Part shown: positions 12,401 through 24,620 of the stretch, piece after piece
Numbering within the stretch: position 1 is the stretch's first letter
How the letters are laid out: each line of letters starts with the position of its first letter
NCBI GenBank assembly: GCA_008711295.1
Contig: VUYV01000036.1
Location: 3,965,562 to 4,029,561, forward strand
Direction of reading: 5' to 3'
From: Anarhynchus alexandrinus
Taxonomy: Eukaryota > Chordata > Aves > Charadriiformes > Charadriidae
Length of the DNA: 64,000 nt
Program-made: the position numbers and the translations under genes
Notes under the pieces: model-generated
Seen by the model: the letters and a program-made list of their open reading frames with translations, nothing else
Told to the model about the DNA's origin: nothing
Database searches by the model: none

Positions 12401-15179
12401 GAATTGTTGCAGACATCATAGTGAAAATCCACACAGATTAAGATATCACACTTTGGACCTTTTCACTATGGATGCAGTGCTGTACCAGCTGGGCCACTAC
12501 TGATTTCTATCGGCATTTTAGCAGGGCTCTGAAACTGTAGACATGTTAAAGAATGGCATTCAGGATGAATAATTTTGAGTTGTCCAAGCATAATAAGGAT
12601 GATAATGACGAACTGCTGGTCATCACTTTCTGAAGGTAATTTTTTTCTGAAGCTACTCATGGGAGTCTGTGAAACCCTTAGGTGACTCACTTCTAGCAGC
12701 CGGCAGCTGAAATCTCCAAAAGACTCAGCTCTCGAGGATGCCTTTCTTGTACTAGCTGAGACACAAATACAGCTGTATAAAGTTTGCCTTACCCAAATTG
12801 CTATACTGACACAGTCGTCTACAGATTGTGTCAACTTTTTATCCTTTCCCTCAGGTACTACCACAGTTGAGTGTTTAGACACTGACTCAACAAGGCAGAA
12901 CGTCTAAGGTTTTGTGTCCTGATGCACAACTATGGCTTCAAATCATACCAACGACTAGAAAGCACCTAACCAAGAGGCACTTCATTAGACACCAGGCTGT
13001 GCATTCAGGAGCTGAATCATCATCAGCAGCTGGACTCTAGAAGGAGCCAAGGCAGCTTCCTGTCCTATCCCTGGCACCTCAGGTGGGACAAATTTTGATC
13101 ACAAAACTTGTAAGAACATTTGCTCTGTGTGACATGTCTGTCACACACAAACCTCTTTCGTGTATGTAATGATATGTAACCAGCATACGTGGTCATCCAT
13201 GCAGACACTGAGAAAATACACGACCTGTGCATTTTCTTTTTCTCCTGGAGAGAAGTGGATAGGCTGGGAGTGAGGTATTAATTGAGACTCGTTACTCTTG
13301 ATAGATGTTAGCAGAATTCTTAATCACTCAAGATAGCCAGAATACTCATTACCTGAGTTGAGAAACCACATCCTTCAACAACGATCTGCTTTCTTGCAGA
13401 TTGCTTTCTTCTATGTTTGCAGAATTATTTTAGGGTAACATGGGGGGTTTTAAAGGGAAGAGCCATATTGCTGTCTGCTGTGACTTTCTGCACTTAAGGC
13501 AGAAGTAGAATATGAATCCCATAATCCTTTTTCCTAGCGTTAAATGGGCTGTGGACAATAGAGCAGAGGCTACATGGTAGCAGCAAAGAGCCAACTTCAT
13601 AGAGGACAAGTCACAGGCTGTAAGTAAAAACTTGGAGTATGCAGAACAGCCACTGGAGATCCACTCTGAACTCTTCCTGTATGTACAGCATATCATACCT
13701 GGGCTGAACTCGACTTTTGGGACTGTCATTTGTTAGTGAACACAGACAACAAAAATCCACGTATCATTTCTCTGGGAATTACGAAGGAACGAGATCATGA
13801 AGCTCTGGGTTGTCCTACCCGCTCACAGCAGCTTTGATGTCTCTCTAACGCAAAGGTCAAGGCCAAAAAACTTTTTCTCCGCCCACAAAGAGGGACACTA
13901 AATTCATTTCAATACAAAATTTAGAACATTTACTCATCATAAGGAAAATAACTGACAGAGATTATGAGTTTAGTATCTTTGCTCTTCCCCTGCATGCGGC
14001 ATATAAGGCACTACTGCATTCTCAAGGGAAAACCAGGACGGAACTAAAGCTGATTTACCTGTGTATTATAATCCCAACACTCAGCAACAAGTTTTTAAAA
14101 GGAAACAGTCCCTGGGAAAGGAGACCACCACACAACTTATCTGTCCTAGCACAGTCTATTACTTTGTCCCTGAAATCTTTGCATATGTGATCCCTGTTCA
14201 TCAGAAACTCCATAAATGATACATACAGTTCAGCGTGTTCTTTTGCTGCCATATTTTCTGCGCTCAGAATGATGATCAGAAATGCTGAACTTTATTTACT
14301 GCTCAGGATCAGAAAGGAAAAGATATCCAAATATTGGACAGGATATTTGAAGCCCTGAGATTTATGAAATTGAGGGCTTTTTGCAACAGTATGACAAATT
14401 CTATATTTTAACAGGTCACTCCCGCCACACAGAAGCAGAAATATAACATGCCTTTTGTTCAGAGATTTACCATGTTTAATTATTAATTTTTTTTCAGTAG
14501 CTTAACCATGTATTCAGGTAAATAAAGTAATAAACAAAAGTGTTCAAAGTGAGGCAATATTGTCTTTATGTTATTTTCAAATTGTGATCAGGTATCTGTG
14601 GGACATGGAAAACTAAAAAATCAAACAAAGTACAGAATCTTTGCTTCTCTAATAAAATTTAGTGCCAAATTCTGCTCTCAGGTAAATTGCTATAACGCAT
14701 TGTCCATAAGGGCATTACAACACAAGGGCATATTTCGGGGGTTGAAAAGTGCAAAAGTTCAGGAGTTGTTCTCACGTCTTAACGGCTCAGCACACCCCAA
14801 AGGGAGAGCTGGTGTCCGGCTCCAACACATACCGCCCCGCTGACCTAGCGCAAGCAGACGCAGTGTCACTCCACTCCAATAAGCCGATTTGACTCCACCC
14901 GATTGTCATTTGGCTAAATTTGGGTTTTGACTTCAATTTGCCTGCTTGAGCGAATGAGAGCACAATTTGGCTCCTTTCTCGGTGAAAAGGAAGCAAACCA
15001 AACACGACTTCCACCAGGCCTCCGTTTTTGGCCCCAGATTTCAACATACACTATTACAGCGATCAAAAGAACCATAGAAATTACTTATCATTTTACTGTT
15101 CCTTAACACATTTCACACAGTCCTGCAGTGAGCAGAATCACAGATGGACCTCAGAACATACAGAGAGCACAACTACTAC
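9481..15179. other. Intergenic DNA between CpG island and RIMS1 3' end
   Basis: No protein gene, RNA gene or repeat family was recognised. The GC-richer stretch at 14787-15047 lies just past the predicted RIMS1 cleavage site. It could belong to a longer 3' UTR or to something unidentified. Confidence 0.55.
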
Positions 15180-17212
15180 ACTGGACATGAAAAGGAAATT
15201 TTATTAAACATGTTTACATAACATGAGTCGGAAGTTCATTTAAAAGCACAGGGGGGTGTTAAGACAAGTGGTCGAAATAGAAAGATACTATCGAATTATA
15301 ACTAGTTGGTTTTTGGCCACTAAGACAGAACAGGATCTAGTAGTAGTGCACCAATGCTTGAGTTCTTCCTGCTCAGCAGGTCGAGCAGTAACTAATCTGC
15401 GCCCTATGGAAAGATGGGCAGAATAATTCCCACGTGTTGAGTAATAATAAATAGTTCACTTGGTGCAGGCAGTTATGTCTATGAATTAAAACCTAGTGTG
15501 TACACAGTTTCTACATGTGTTACAGCCCCACAGTAGGAATCTACACCAAAATAGTTATTAGAAGGAATTTGGTCCGTACTACATCACGTTTTCCATAGGG
15601 TAAAAAATAAAGTCCATCTATAGACATTTAGCACCAGACCCACAGACCTAGCCTGGCTAAAACCCGCAAAATGTCTATAAGAAAAATGGATGGCTTAGAT
15701 TTCTTGGTTACTTCAGTATAGTAATTACGAGCAAACTGTACAAGTACATGCAACATACAAGCTGGCCTATGTGGAACTAACATACATTATTAAATAACCT
15801 TTTTTTTTTTCATCTCTTTTTACAAAACGTGCATGCAGCTTTGAACAGTTCCAAGTCATGCTGCTCTATTTGTGTGATCACAAAATTGAATGGCCTGTAA
15901 AAGGAGGGGAAACATATCAATGCACCTGCAGGAATCTGCAGTTGTTCGCACATTTACAGAATATCACAAGGGATTTCAAGGCCAAGAAGAACTCAAAAGA
16001 ATAAAAAGCAAATTGAAATTTGACTTTTTTTTTTTTCTCCAAAAAGTAAGATATCTTGCGTTAAAAAATCAAGCCTTGTGCTTGCATCGATCTCAAAGAA
16101 ATGTAAACTAAAATTTGATAAAAACATTAGTAAGTGCAGAGTATTTCAACTGGAATTTCCAGTGAAACACCGAACAACTCATACCATGCTCTATCCAGGG
16201 CAGACAGGTGCGTCTGAAGCGACACACATCAGAGAAGCCTGGGTACAGCTGAAAGTGTCATATGCTCAATCCATTCCTGGTCAACGTTTTGGGAAGTCAA
16301 ATATACATTTATACACAGAAACGTAAATATTTCCTCTCCATTTCTAGGAGGAAAACTGCATTACCAGTAACATATTCAATGTCAAAATTAAGACTAAAGT
16401 TGCGTTATACCAGTCCCCAGCAGTAGTTGCAGAATTCTTCAAAATTCTTCCATGCAAAACATCATCAACATAAAAGTTATTATATATAAAGCAAACATAT
16501 CTGCTTTTTACAAAGAAAAAGTGGCACCGTGATGATTATTTATTTTTAAGAATATAACTTAGACTGGTTATTTGTTCTGGGTTCCCACAGGAGAGACTTG
16601 GAAGTACCAGAACTGAGCAACGATTTGAACTCGCTGGAATCGTAACTGTGGCTGTTGAACACTTTAACGATGCTGACAGAGATATGCTTCAGCCCTTTTT
16701 TTATTTGTTTGTTTGGTTTAGAAAAAGAAAGGAAGGGTCTCTCTTAGCGTTGTGAGGACTTCTACAAAACTAGCAGAATCACATGGCAAAAAACTAGTGG
16801 AAGTGACAAGTACAGGAAAACTGCTGAAACACCAGGAAGGTAACACTGCTTGAGGGCTCTGTCAAAATGTGAAAAATAGAACATTGTTATCAGAGTGAGA
16901 GCTTCCAGTTTGGCTCATCTTTGACTTAGGTCGAATCTAAAGGTCACTCTCTCTCTCTTTCTTTTTTTTAATTTTTTTTTTTTTAATCATTGTAAGCATC
17001 GGTGATAGCCGCTAACAGATTGGCCGTACGTGATATGCCTTTGTTCTGTCAATTTAAGCCACCTCTCGACAAATAACTCAGACGTATTTTTGGATAACTA
17101 CTACAAGCGAAAACAGAAGTGATTGTCTCTCTCCAACAGTGTTTTTTGATCATGTGAATATCTGGTTCCAATTGTTATCCTGGGTGACGTTTTTATTAGA
17201 CAGCACCTGCTA
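15180..17212 (-). other. RIMS1: Probable RIMS1 3' UTR
   Basis: About 2 kb between the RIMS1 stop and the first well-formed polyadenylation site has no coding potential. It is AT-rich, with a long A-rich/purine stretch in the transcript sense (complement of 16950-16990). AATAAA hexamers on the minus strand lie at 16700-16705, 16539-16544 and 15200-15205. The last is followed by a GU-rich stretch (gtagtagttgtgctctctgt) about 30-40 bases on, as expected for a cleavage site near 15180. The earlier hexamers could give shorter isoforms. The exact 3' end is an inference. Confidence 0.6.
15200..15205 (-). terminator. RIMS1: Candidate RIMS1 polyadenylation signal (AATAAA)
   Basis: The plus strand reads tttatt, so the transcript reads AATAAA, within TTTAATAAAATTTCC. 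A GU/U-rich element follows downstream in the transcript. It lies about 2.0 kb after the stop codon, a usual 3' UTR length for a neuronal gene. Other AATAAA copies exist closer to the stop, so use of this one is not proven. Confidence 0.5.
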
Positions 17213-17431
17213 CTATGATCTAATGCAGGGAGGCCCAGTTGAACTTTCCAGAGATGACTGGGAAGCCCTGCGTGTCAGGGGAGTCAAGGTTGGATCCACT
17301 AGCGATGAAGGTGGAAATAATTTATACCAGCCTATTACCACACTGGACAGATCCAGTTCCTCCAGAAGGATCTGGGCAACTCCCATGAAGCATTTGTGGT
17401 CCATTCGGCCGTAGTCTCCCCAAACTATTAC
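17213..17431 (-). CDS. RIMS1: RIMS1 last coding exon: end of C2B and C-terminus
   Basis: This is the terminal coding part: 72 codons plus a TAG stop at 17213-17215. It starts in phase 0 with VIVWGDYGRMDHKCFMGVAQ after the acceptor ttcttccag. It continues through ILLEELDLSSVVIGWYKLFP, the last strands of C2B, to the serine-rich tail SSLVDPTLTPLTRRASQSS and the final TGPPCIRS. The RRAS motif is a possible basophilic-kinase site. The TGPPCIRS ending identifies RIMS1; RIMS2 ends differently (TGPSYSRS, from memory). The reading frame is open 75 codons further upstream, but that is intron. The exon continues as 3' UTR below 17213. Confidence 0.97.
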   Translation of the reverse strand, partial: VIVWGDYGRMDHKCFMGVAQILLEELDLSSVVIGWYKLFPPSSLVDPTLTPLTRRASQSSLESSTGPPCIRS

Positions 17432-17793
17432 CTGGAAGAACATAAAACACAGGTTCGGCGTTGTCCCCAGACCCACGCGTATGTGTTCACTCCTGCTGTG
17501 TTTCATTATGTGTAGCGTAAGGAAAATGTTATTCTTAAGGGTGAATGATTGCTCCCTCTCGTGGGAAAACCTAACGGCAGGACAGGAGCGAGAGTCAACA
17601 AAAGAGAAATGTTTAACACAGCCAGACATTTTGCAGGTCTTGAAACCACAAGCCACAAGGATGTGTTTGCTGGTATTTATAAAATTAAATGCTTAGTGAG
17701 TTGGAATGGGTTTAGGCATATTGCTTAAACTTAAGTAAACACGCAAGTGCTTCTCCAAATGATAGCCTAAAATGGGATTAAGAAGGAACTGAC
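17432..17793 (-). other. RIMS1: RIMS1 last intron (362 bp)
   Basis: Short GT-AG intron between the central C2B exon and the terminal exon. The donor is gtcagt and the acceptor is atgttcttccag. It contains no repeat and no additional coding signal that I can see. Confidence 0.9.
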
Positions 17794-17933
17794 CTGAAGG
17801 ACTTTACCCTGTGGACTTTCATCAAAAACCAGTGTCTGTTGGTACAAAGGATCAAGGGTCTTCCTTGCAATTCTTGTCTTCTTCTTAGCTATACATGCTC
17901 CATTTTCCAACAAATACACTTTGACATACGGAG
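17794..17933 (-). CDS. RIMS1: RIMS1 coding exon, central C2B domain
   Basis: This 140-bp exon encodes PYVKVYLLENGACIAKKKTR followed by IARKTLDPLYQQTLVFDESP and QGKVLQ. PYVKVYLL is the conserved strand of C2 domains. The following AKKKTRIARK is a basic patch, comparable to the polybasic strand that binds acidic phospholipids in C2B domains. The acceptor is gttctgtttgcag before base 17933. The donor is CTTCAG followed by gtcagt at 17794. Phase 1 in, phase 0 out. A 362-bp intron separates it from the last exon. The TRIARKTLDPLYQQ wording fits RIMS1 better than RIMS2, which as I recall has TKVARKTLEPLYQQ. Confidence 0.96.
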
Positions 17934-19009
17934 CTGCAAACAGAACACCATGAATTTTATGTTTGGACTTAAAAACTTCTACATTGCACATCTGAGCTGG
18001 AGAACAAACGCCTTAAAAGGAAGCTGAGTGGAAAGAAAATGACACGTTATCTTCACTGTATAATCTGAATACAATTATATACATGAAATAAATGACACAG
18101 CCCATAAGAAGTCAATTTGATTTTTATAAACTTTGAATGTAATGATCTAAGATGTTACTAGCAACAATTACATTTCATGCCTGTCATTTTAAAAACACTT
18201 TTCTTTGCCAGGAATTAACTGTCACTGATCGCTACTCTGGAGTCCCTATGTATGTTTAGGGGTCAGAGATATTTCAAAACAAAAGACTTTGATGTTTCAT
18301 TGAAAGGAATATTTAAAACTAAGTCACTATGATAACACAGACATTAATTGCTCTTTCATCTTCAGCTCCTAAGGAGGTTGTAAAATATCATTTTGGCAAA
18401 ATGTTATCTAAACCAACTGTTCCAGTTGTTAGGGTAAGCAGTGATTATAAATCTCCTCTAATAAAGATTTCTATAAATAACTAGGACTTAAAAAAATTTC
18501 CTTATAAAATGATACAATAGTAAATCACATCCATTATACAAATTATTGACACTGGCACTAGCACAACCTGCTGTCTTCTTGAAGCACTGTTGAGCACAGA
18601 AGATCCCGGCATGTGGGTCTGTTAAGCTGTTTGTTCAAAGCACTTTCATCTGTTCTCCATCTCTTGTTTTCACGTGGAACAAACCCAAAGGACTTCATCT
18701 ACATCGACAAGGCCCCTCTAAGAGATATGACTCGCCCAAGATATGCAGAAATATTTCTGCAGAACGGATGTTGACTTGCTGAAAATCATTCCCTGAAAGG
18801 TGGCATGCAACTGGCAGATGTGAGGTGGTAAGAAGCGGACATTGGGAGCAAGAGTATATCCACGCACACATTCCTTGTTGAAAAGCAAACCAAACAAATA
18901 CAAATGAAGTGACAGCTAACGAGGAGCTCAAAAAGTCTCCGATCCCCAGTTCATCGGCATATTTCATATTCTTGTTTTGTGTTCGTACATTGTCTATTTT
19001 TTTCCTTAC
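17934..19009 (-). other. RIMS1: RIMS1 intron between the first two C2B exons
   Basis: GT-AG intron of 1076 bp, with donor gtaagg and acceptor gtttgcag. No repeat family or RNA gene was recognised inside. Short open frames here are intronic. Confidence 0.88.
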
Positions 19010-19111
19010 CTGGGGTAGATTTGGAGCCGGGTTTTTGTGTGAGGCCCCGGGCTCTAATGACTTCTACTTCTAACTGGCCCTTTTTATCCACCATTCCAAT
19101 CTGGATGTCAC
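19010..19111 (-). CDS. RIMS1: RIMS1 coding exon, start of the C2B domain
   Basis: This 102-bp exon, phase 1 at both ends, encodes DIQIGMVDKKGQLEVEVIRA followed by RGLTQKPGSKSTP. It covers the first strands of the C2B beta-sandwich and the loop where a calcium-binding C2 domain would carry its first acidic ligands. The loop here is LTQKPGSKSTP, with no aspartate. This agrees with the known calcium independence of RIM C2 domains. The acceptor is ttcttctccctctcag before base 19111. The donor is CCAG followed by gtaagg at 19010. The bulk of C2B follows in the next two exons. C2B of RIM1 is known to bind liprin-alpha, phosphoinositides and other release-site partners. Confidence 0.96.
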
Positions 19112-21909
19112 CTGAGAGGGAGAAGAAAGAAGCCCACATTTTAGAGAAGCAGTACGGCCCGGGAGACAGGGTATACAAGTGAGAAACAGAAAGACTAGTT
19201 TGCTACTAGTCTGCTGCATCAGCATGCTTGTCACTGCTCCTCCTGATCCCTTTAATTTCTCCATCCTTCAACCAGGACTAAAAGATACATACTTAGGGAG
19301 CATGGTGCCCTCTCTTGGTGTGCGGTTTATACCAGAGCTCAGTATTTCAGCTCCACGGAGGCAGGTAAAGTTACAGCAACACTATGGTATAACCACCACA
19401 CTTTTAATTTTGCACTGGTGAATTACCTAGAGACCTCCTACCTAGGACTGTTGCCCCAGTGTGCCAGTCACTGACATGCGCTGCCCCGACAGCGGTCCCA
19501 CACTCGGGGAGCCTAAAACCCAAACTCATGTTCAGAAATCCCCTCGAGTGGCAGTTTCTGCCTCCACGCTGAGATGCAAGAGCTGGCAGTGCAAAAGCTC
19601 CTTGTAGCAGGAAGGAGAACTGCTGGTGGAGGCTAATGTTGAAACCTTCTTCTGTAACTACAACTACCCAGAGTAAGGCAGAGACACCGGCCAGACGAGG
19701 CACACAGTCACAGCGCAGCTTCAGAGAATGATGCCCTGCCCTCGGGGACCCCAACACAGGTCTTTTCTTTTTCTGCAAAAGTTTCCAACAAGTACAGGGG
19801 TGACAATTTTCCTGTTTTTATCATTATTCCACACCCGGTTTTGGTGTGAATAAAACAATGCAACATGTTAAAATAAGAAGCTGCTTTTGCTACTTAAATA
19901 GTCAAACTTGTTTCCCTGCCTGATTCTGACAAATGACACGTCCTGCAGAAAAAGGAAACTGCGTAGTCCGAGACCAAGCACTGTTCTGATCTAGATCAAT
20001 GAAATGCAAGGGAAGTCAATTACGGGCTGATGCTCCAAGTTTTAGATCTTTATGGTTTCATATATCATGGAATCAGCTGGGCAGAAATCTAACAGGCCAC
20101 TTAGAATAAAAAATGCACAGTATGACATGGGCAGCTATGTGATACCTGTGCAAATAAATGAACTATACATATATCCATCAAACGTGAGTATTTATATATT
20201 TGACATGCAAACTTGTCTAAAAAACCACACTCACAAATAGATAGTCCTGAACTATAGCATTTGGGGTCCGGATTTAGAAAGACAGCATTTTGAAATTACC
20301 TGGGCATGAGATTTTCACATGCTTGTCTAACAGTATATTAAATCAGTGTTTATACCTCAGCACTTCAGATATGACAGAGCAGCAGGGAAGATTTTTTTAT
20401 TAATCAAACTTTGCTTGAATAAACAGACCTCTGTGTTGCACTAAAAATAGTTCACAGGAAAATTCCAACAAGCCTTTCTAAGAGCACATCTCCATACCGC
20501 ACATCCGAAATAAAACATGCGACAGGGAACCAGAAGGGGGAGTGGTAATACAAAGATTTTCAAATTGTCACTAGTGAAAGGATACCAGATGAAAGGTCTT
20601 CTGAAAATTGTTAAAAAGCATCACTGAGTGCTTTTGGGGGGAGCAAAACTTGAGCCTTTAGTAAATAAAGCAGTTCTGAGAAGTGAAAATAAATGTATTA
20701 CTCGTGTAATCTGCAGAAAAATATTTAGTCAGAAAACAAGATTCAAATAAAGAGAGAGAAGAAATCTAGACTCTTATATTCATACCGATAGATCCACTTA
20801 GATTTTTATTGGGCCAATCACCTCATTCAAAATAAAATCTTCTCTTTCAAAAAAATAATAAAAAAAATATTAATTTAACAAGTCTGGTGCTTATTAATGC
20901 ATTAGTAGCAGTCATTTGGACTTACAGAGTGACCTTTCCCTTAGGGGATACTCAAAGCATTTTCAAACATTTCAACAAACATTTCAACAAAGTTTCTTGT
21001 CTCCTTCTGCTCACAAGTTGGGAGAGGAACACTCTCTTCTGCAGTTGTTCTTTCTGTTTCCCTCTCCTTTTTCAGCAGCGGCTCAGTAGCCCTTCCTGAA
21101 GCTGATTCTCCCAAGAAAGCTGTACTGAAGCATTGGCCTTTTATAATTTCCAGCAGGAGAAGTATGGTTAAAAAGTAGCGGATCAAGGACTCCTCACTTA
21201 GCATCCTCAAGCATGTCTAAGAATTGCTCACATATAAGCAAAAAAACCCCAACCCTCAAACCTTTCCAAAGATACTTGCGCAGTACTGTGCTGTTGCACA
21301 CCTTATACACTGATACCCTACTCATAACCAAGATACAGCTAATGCTAATGCTACTGTAGGGAAACCCAAACCAGTCTGGACCACAGAGGAGATCACAGAT
21401 AGCCCCAGGCAGCTGCTGTGGGAAAGGATTTTGTCTCTTCCATGGCAAACACCGGCTTTATCTGCAACTGATTACCGAGTATTGCAAATGTGGGCAGAAG
21501 TTTCGCGTTCTGGGGTTAGATGAACTAAGCTTGGACAAGTGCACAGAAACTGTCTGTCACATCCAATATAATCTGTGGCAAGTAAATATAAACTCTGAAC
21601 AGCTGAGATTTCGCAGTGAGCTACAATTGGAGAAGCCACAATAACTTTGAGTGGGAACTGAAGTGTGACCCCTATCTTCAAACTGGAAATGAGATTAGCA
21701 GACACCTCCCATACAGACCAAATACCGTTTCTCCCCCCATTTTTGGATGCTAGCATGCTTAGGAATACCACCGACTGCGTATAGGACCTTCATGTTTACA
21801 GTGAAGGAAGCCACTTTGTAAAAGTCTTTTTGGTGCTGTAGTCTAGCAGTGTGTGTGTTAGTTAATTGGCTTATTATTCGTTTAACAGAGGAGAACATAT
21901 TATTCTTAC
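19112..21909 (-). other. RIMS1: RIMS1 intron before the C2B domain
   Basis: GT-AG intron of 2798 bp. It contains a short direct repeat of catttcaacaaa (about 20968-20992) and an A/T-rich tract around 20850-20875. Nothing else is recognisable. Confidence 0.88.
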
Positions 21910-22022
21910 CCATGGCAGGCGTTGCTAGCGTTTGTCGCCCTACTAACTGTGCAGGTCCAAGTCCGTCGAGGAAATCACTAAACTGACTGTCAGCGCCCAG
22001 CCGTACTCCAGGAAATATTAAG
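21910..22022 (-). CDS. RIMS1: RIMS1 coding exon immediately before the C2B domain
   Basis: This 113-bp exon encodes LIFPGVRLGADSQFSDFLDG followed by LGPAQLVGRQTLATPAM, the signature segment that leads into C2B in RIM proteins. The chosen acceptor is a strong tract, ttttattttgcttcag, with exon base 1 at 22022. It enters in phase 2, so C completes the Asn codon opened by the upstream exon. The donor is ATGG followed by gtaag, with the last exon base at 21910. A second AG 17 bases downstream (exon start 22005) would give the wrong phase and drops LIFPG, so I rejected it. The last G joins GT of the next exon to make Gly. Confidence 0.95.
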
Positions 22023-22648
22023 CTGAAGCAAAATAAAAGCTGGTTAAGCACAAGAACACGATTAATTTCTATTGTCCTACGGTATTTACCTCGAAAGTGC
22101 TACTCATACAAAGCAAACAGCTCAGGATGTGCAATCACAAATTGTTCTGCAGCACCAGGAATGAGCTGTCTCCCACGGAACCCAAAGAAGCGTATTGAAA
22201 TTCTGCACATGGACCCAAAGTAGTCTATAGAACTAGTTCTTGTTAAGGTGTTCTCCAGGAGCAGTGAAGAGCCTGACAGATGAATAAACTATGAGTGACC
22301 TTGTGTAAGAAAATGCAAAAAGCCTCATGAAATTTAATAGTCTGTCATTCTTCATTCTTGAATGCTTGATTTACCTTGTAATACTGTTTTATATCTATAC
22401 ATACATCCAGACCCCATCCACATCAGTTAGAACAAACAGGGAAAACAGATGTATACACTAAATTAATCAGATTGCTGCAGCTGTTTAATGAAGCAGTAAA
22501 CTGGCAGGCAGTACTAGTGTTGATTAGAGCTAAACCTAATGCCACTCCCTAGCCAAAATATTCTGGTAGCCACATCTGGATCTACAGTTTGTACCCACCC
22601 CTTTTTCAGGACACAAACTGAACTGTAATACAGCGGCACAGAATATAT

Positions 22649-22786
22649 GGAAACATTCAAGGTCAGGTTGGACAGGAGTCTGAGCAACATGATCTAGTTG
22701 AAGATGTCCCTGCTCATTGCAGGGGAGGTTGGACTAGACAACCTTTAAAGGTCCCTTCCAACCCAAACTATTCTATGATTCTGTGA
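22649..22786 (+). mobile_element. CR1 LINE 3' fragment
   Basis: The sequence contains CR1 3'-end wording: aggttggactagacaacctt, then tcccttccaacccaaactat and the tail attctatgattctgtgat. Orientation is plus because the tail is on the right. The copy is strongly 5'-truncated (about 140 bp), as is usual for avian CR1. Confidence 0.85.
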
Positions 22787-24020
22787 TGTGTGCTTTTCCA
22801 AGCTGCTTTCTTGTATTCCAGAATCTCCGCTTTCTTTTTAATAGATATACAGTCTCCAAACAGTAGCAAAAGAAACAAACGGGGAGGGGGGAAGAGAGAA
22901 AGAATGATCCACGGTAGGGAGACTCAGGTCTGACTTCCTCATCACAATTATGAGGAACAGAAGAAAAGACTTTGAACCAAGTCTAGATGGCATCTTACCC
23001 AGCAGGCCATCCACCACTTTGTATCTGCTTCTCCCTCAAAGGAAATTCCCTCCTAGACTGGAGAAAATAATAACAAAACTCCCTAATGAAAAGCTGTGAA
23101 AAGCTTTCATTTCCACAGGTGAGGCATATGTGCCCCAGTCATTCAGTTCACACTGAAAACCCTTTGCAAACGCCTGTTAGCTGGACAGAAACAGCCCATT
23201 CCTCTCTTCAAGACTAACTGCTCTTACTGTGCCTGCATAAATGTATAGACTGCCTGTAACTCAAGGTGGCCAGAAAATAGCAGCAGAGTACTTTTCATTA
23301 GAAAACTCTGATTTACCAAAAGGTAAGCTTTTCACAGAAGTTTAGTTTTAAGAAATCTTTTTTTTTAAGAAGGTTTCCTTAGGTAGAGGAGGAAAAGAAT
23401 CTCAAGGTCTCCAGTTCAACCATCAGCCCACCAGTTACAGCATTCACCTAACCTCGAGATGCAGCTTCAAGCCCACCCCTCCTGACAAGACACACAATCT
23501 GCTTTTCTCCCCAGTGTCACTACCTGTTCACTCTTGCCCCTGCTCTGAAAAGTTTCCTGCTCCATTCTTTGTCCTTTTCCCCCAAATGTGTTACATTTTG
23601 CTATGGAATGTCTAACAACATTGAAAATGTTCACTTGAGAGCATTCTCACTTTTCAGGCACCTCTAGCTATGCACATTATACTGAAGGTTGTGAAGTGCA
23701 CGTTCACCTTAATGCATATTAATTCTAATTCATTAAACTCCAGCTACAGGTCAAGCAGAAAAACGTAATGTGGTACCTGGGCTACCTACTGTAGGAATCT
23801 GATTTGTCTTATGAAATGCAGGATGAGGCATGATACTGTCAATAAACTGTGTGATCCAGGAAGTAAAGTTAGTATTACGATGTACACACGCACACGGAAG
23901 GAAAATTAGCCTGTGCAAACTTAGCAAAAGCATTTCCTATTTGTCATCACTCCCTGCCTACAGTTATGTCAAGAGCAAACTGCAGACAAAATACTACTCA
24001 AGCAACCAAAGTCAAGCTCT

Positions 24021-24098
24021 CGCTGATTTTGATGGAAATCTCACAAGAGTGGTGATCTTACAGGTCTTTTCCAATCTACACGATTCTATGATTCTATA
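24021..24098 (+). mobile_element. Degenerate CR1 LINE 3' tail
   Basis: About 80 bp resembling the CR1 3' end: gatcttacaggtcttttcca and then acgattctatgattctat. It is more diverged than the copies at 22.7 and 49.6 kb, so it is probably older. Confidence 0.65.
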
Positions 24099-24537
24099 AG
24101 AGAGGAAAAACCTAGCAATATTCTGAATACAAGGTGCTATCAAAAACTGATTCATGCTCACACTAGAAAGAACATCTGAAGTTAAAGGTGACGTTTCTAA
24201 TATTCAAAAAAGACCCAGAAGAAGGAGGGAAAGAAGGAGAGGATTTTAGGATCAGCTGGCACAATGCATGTACCCCTGATTATGTGACGCAGTTGTGTGG
24301 CTTCCCCTCCACCTTACAGTTGTGTCCAACTCATGTCCTACAAATAACCCAGTGATGCACATGGGGGAAGTGATTAAACAGTAGAAAATTGTTTTATTGG
24401 TCATCTTTCTTACAAGAATCTCTGCATTTAACATTCTTCTTTCACTGTGACCTAAACCCAGAGCTGCTGTAAGCTAACATTATTCTATCAAACTCGAGCA
24501 AGTTTACAGAGCATCTGAGGATTTGATCTATAGCTAA

Positions 24538-24620
24538 ATCACAGAATCACAGAAAAAGAGAAGACTTCAGTTATCTAAGCCACAAAGTACAGCACCACAT
24601 TGGTGTCCCTTTGGTATCCC
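24538..24620 (-). mobile_element. Possible old CR1 remnant
   Basis: The run atcacagaatcacagaaaa resembles the reverse complement of a CR1 tail, followed by poorly matching sequence. It may be a very old minus-oriented copy or chance similarity. Confidence 0.3.

Noticed and set aside
12466..12882. 138-codon minus-strand frame
   Set aside because: No domain, no recognisable homology and no splice or promoter context. Length is within chance expectation for 64 kb on six frames.
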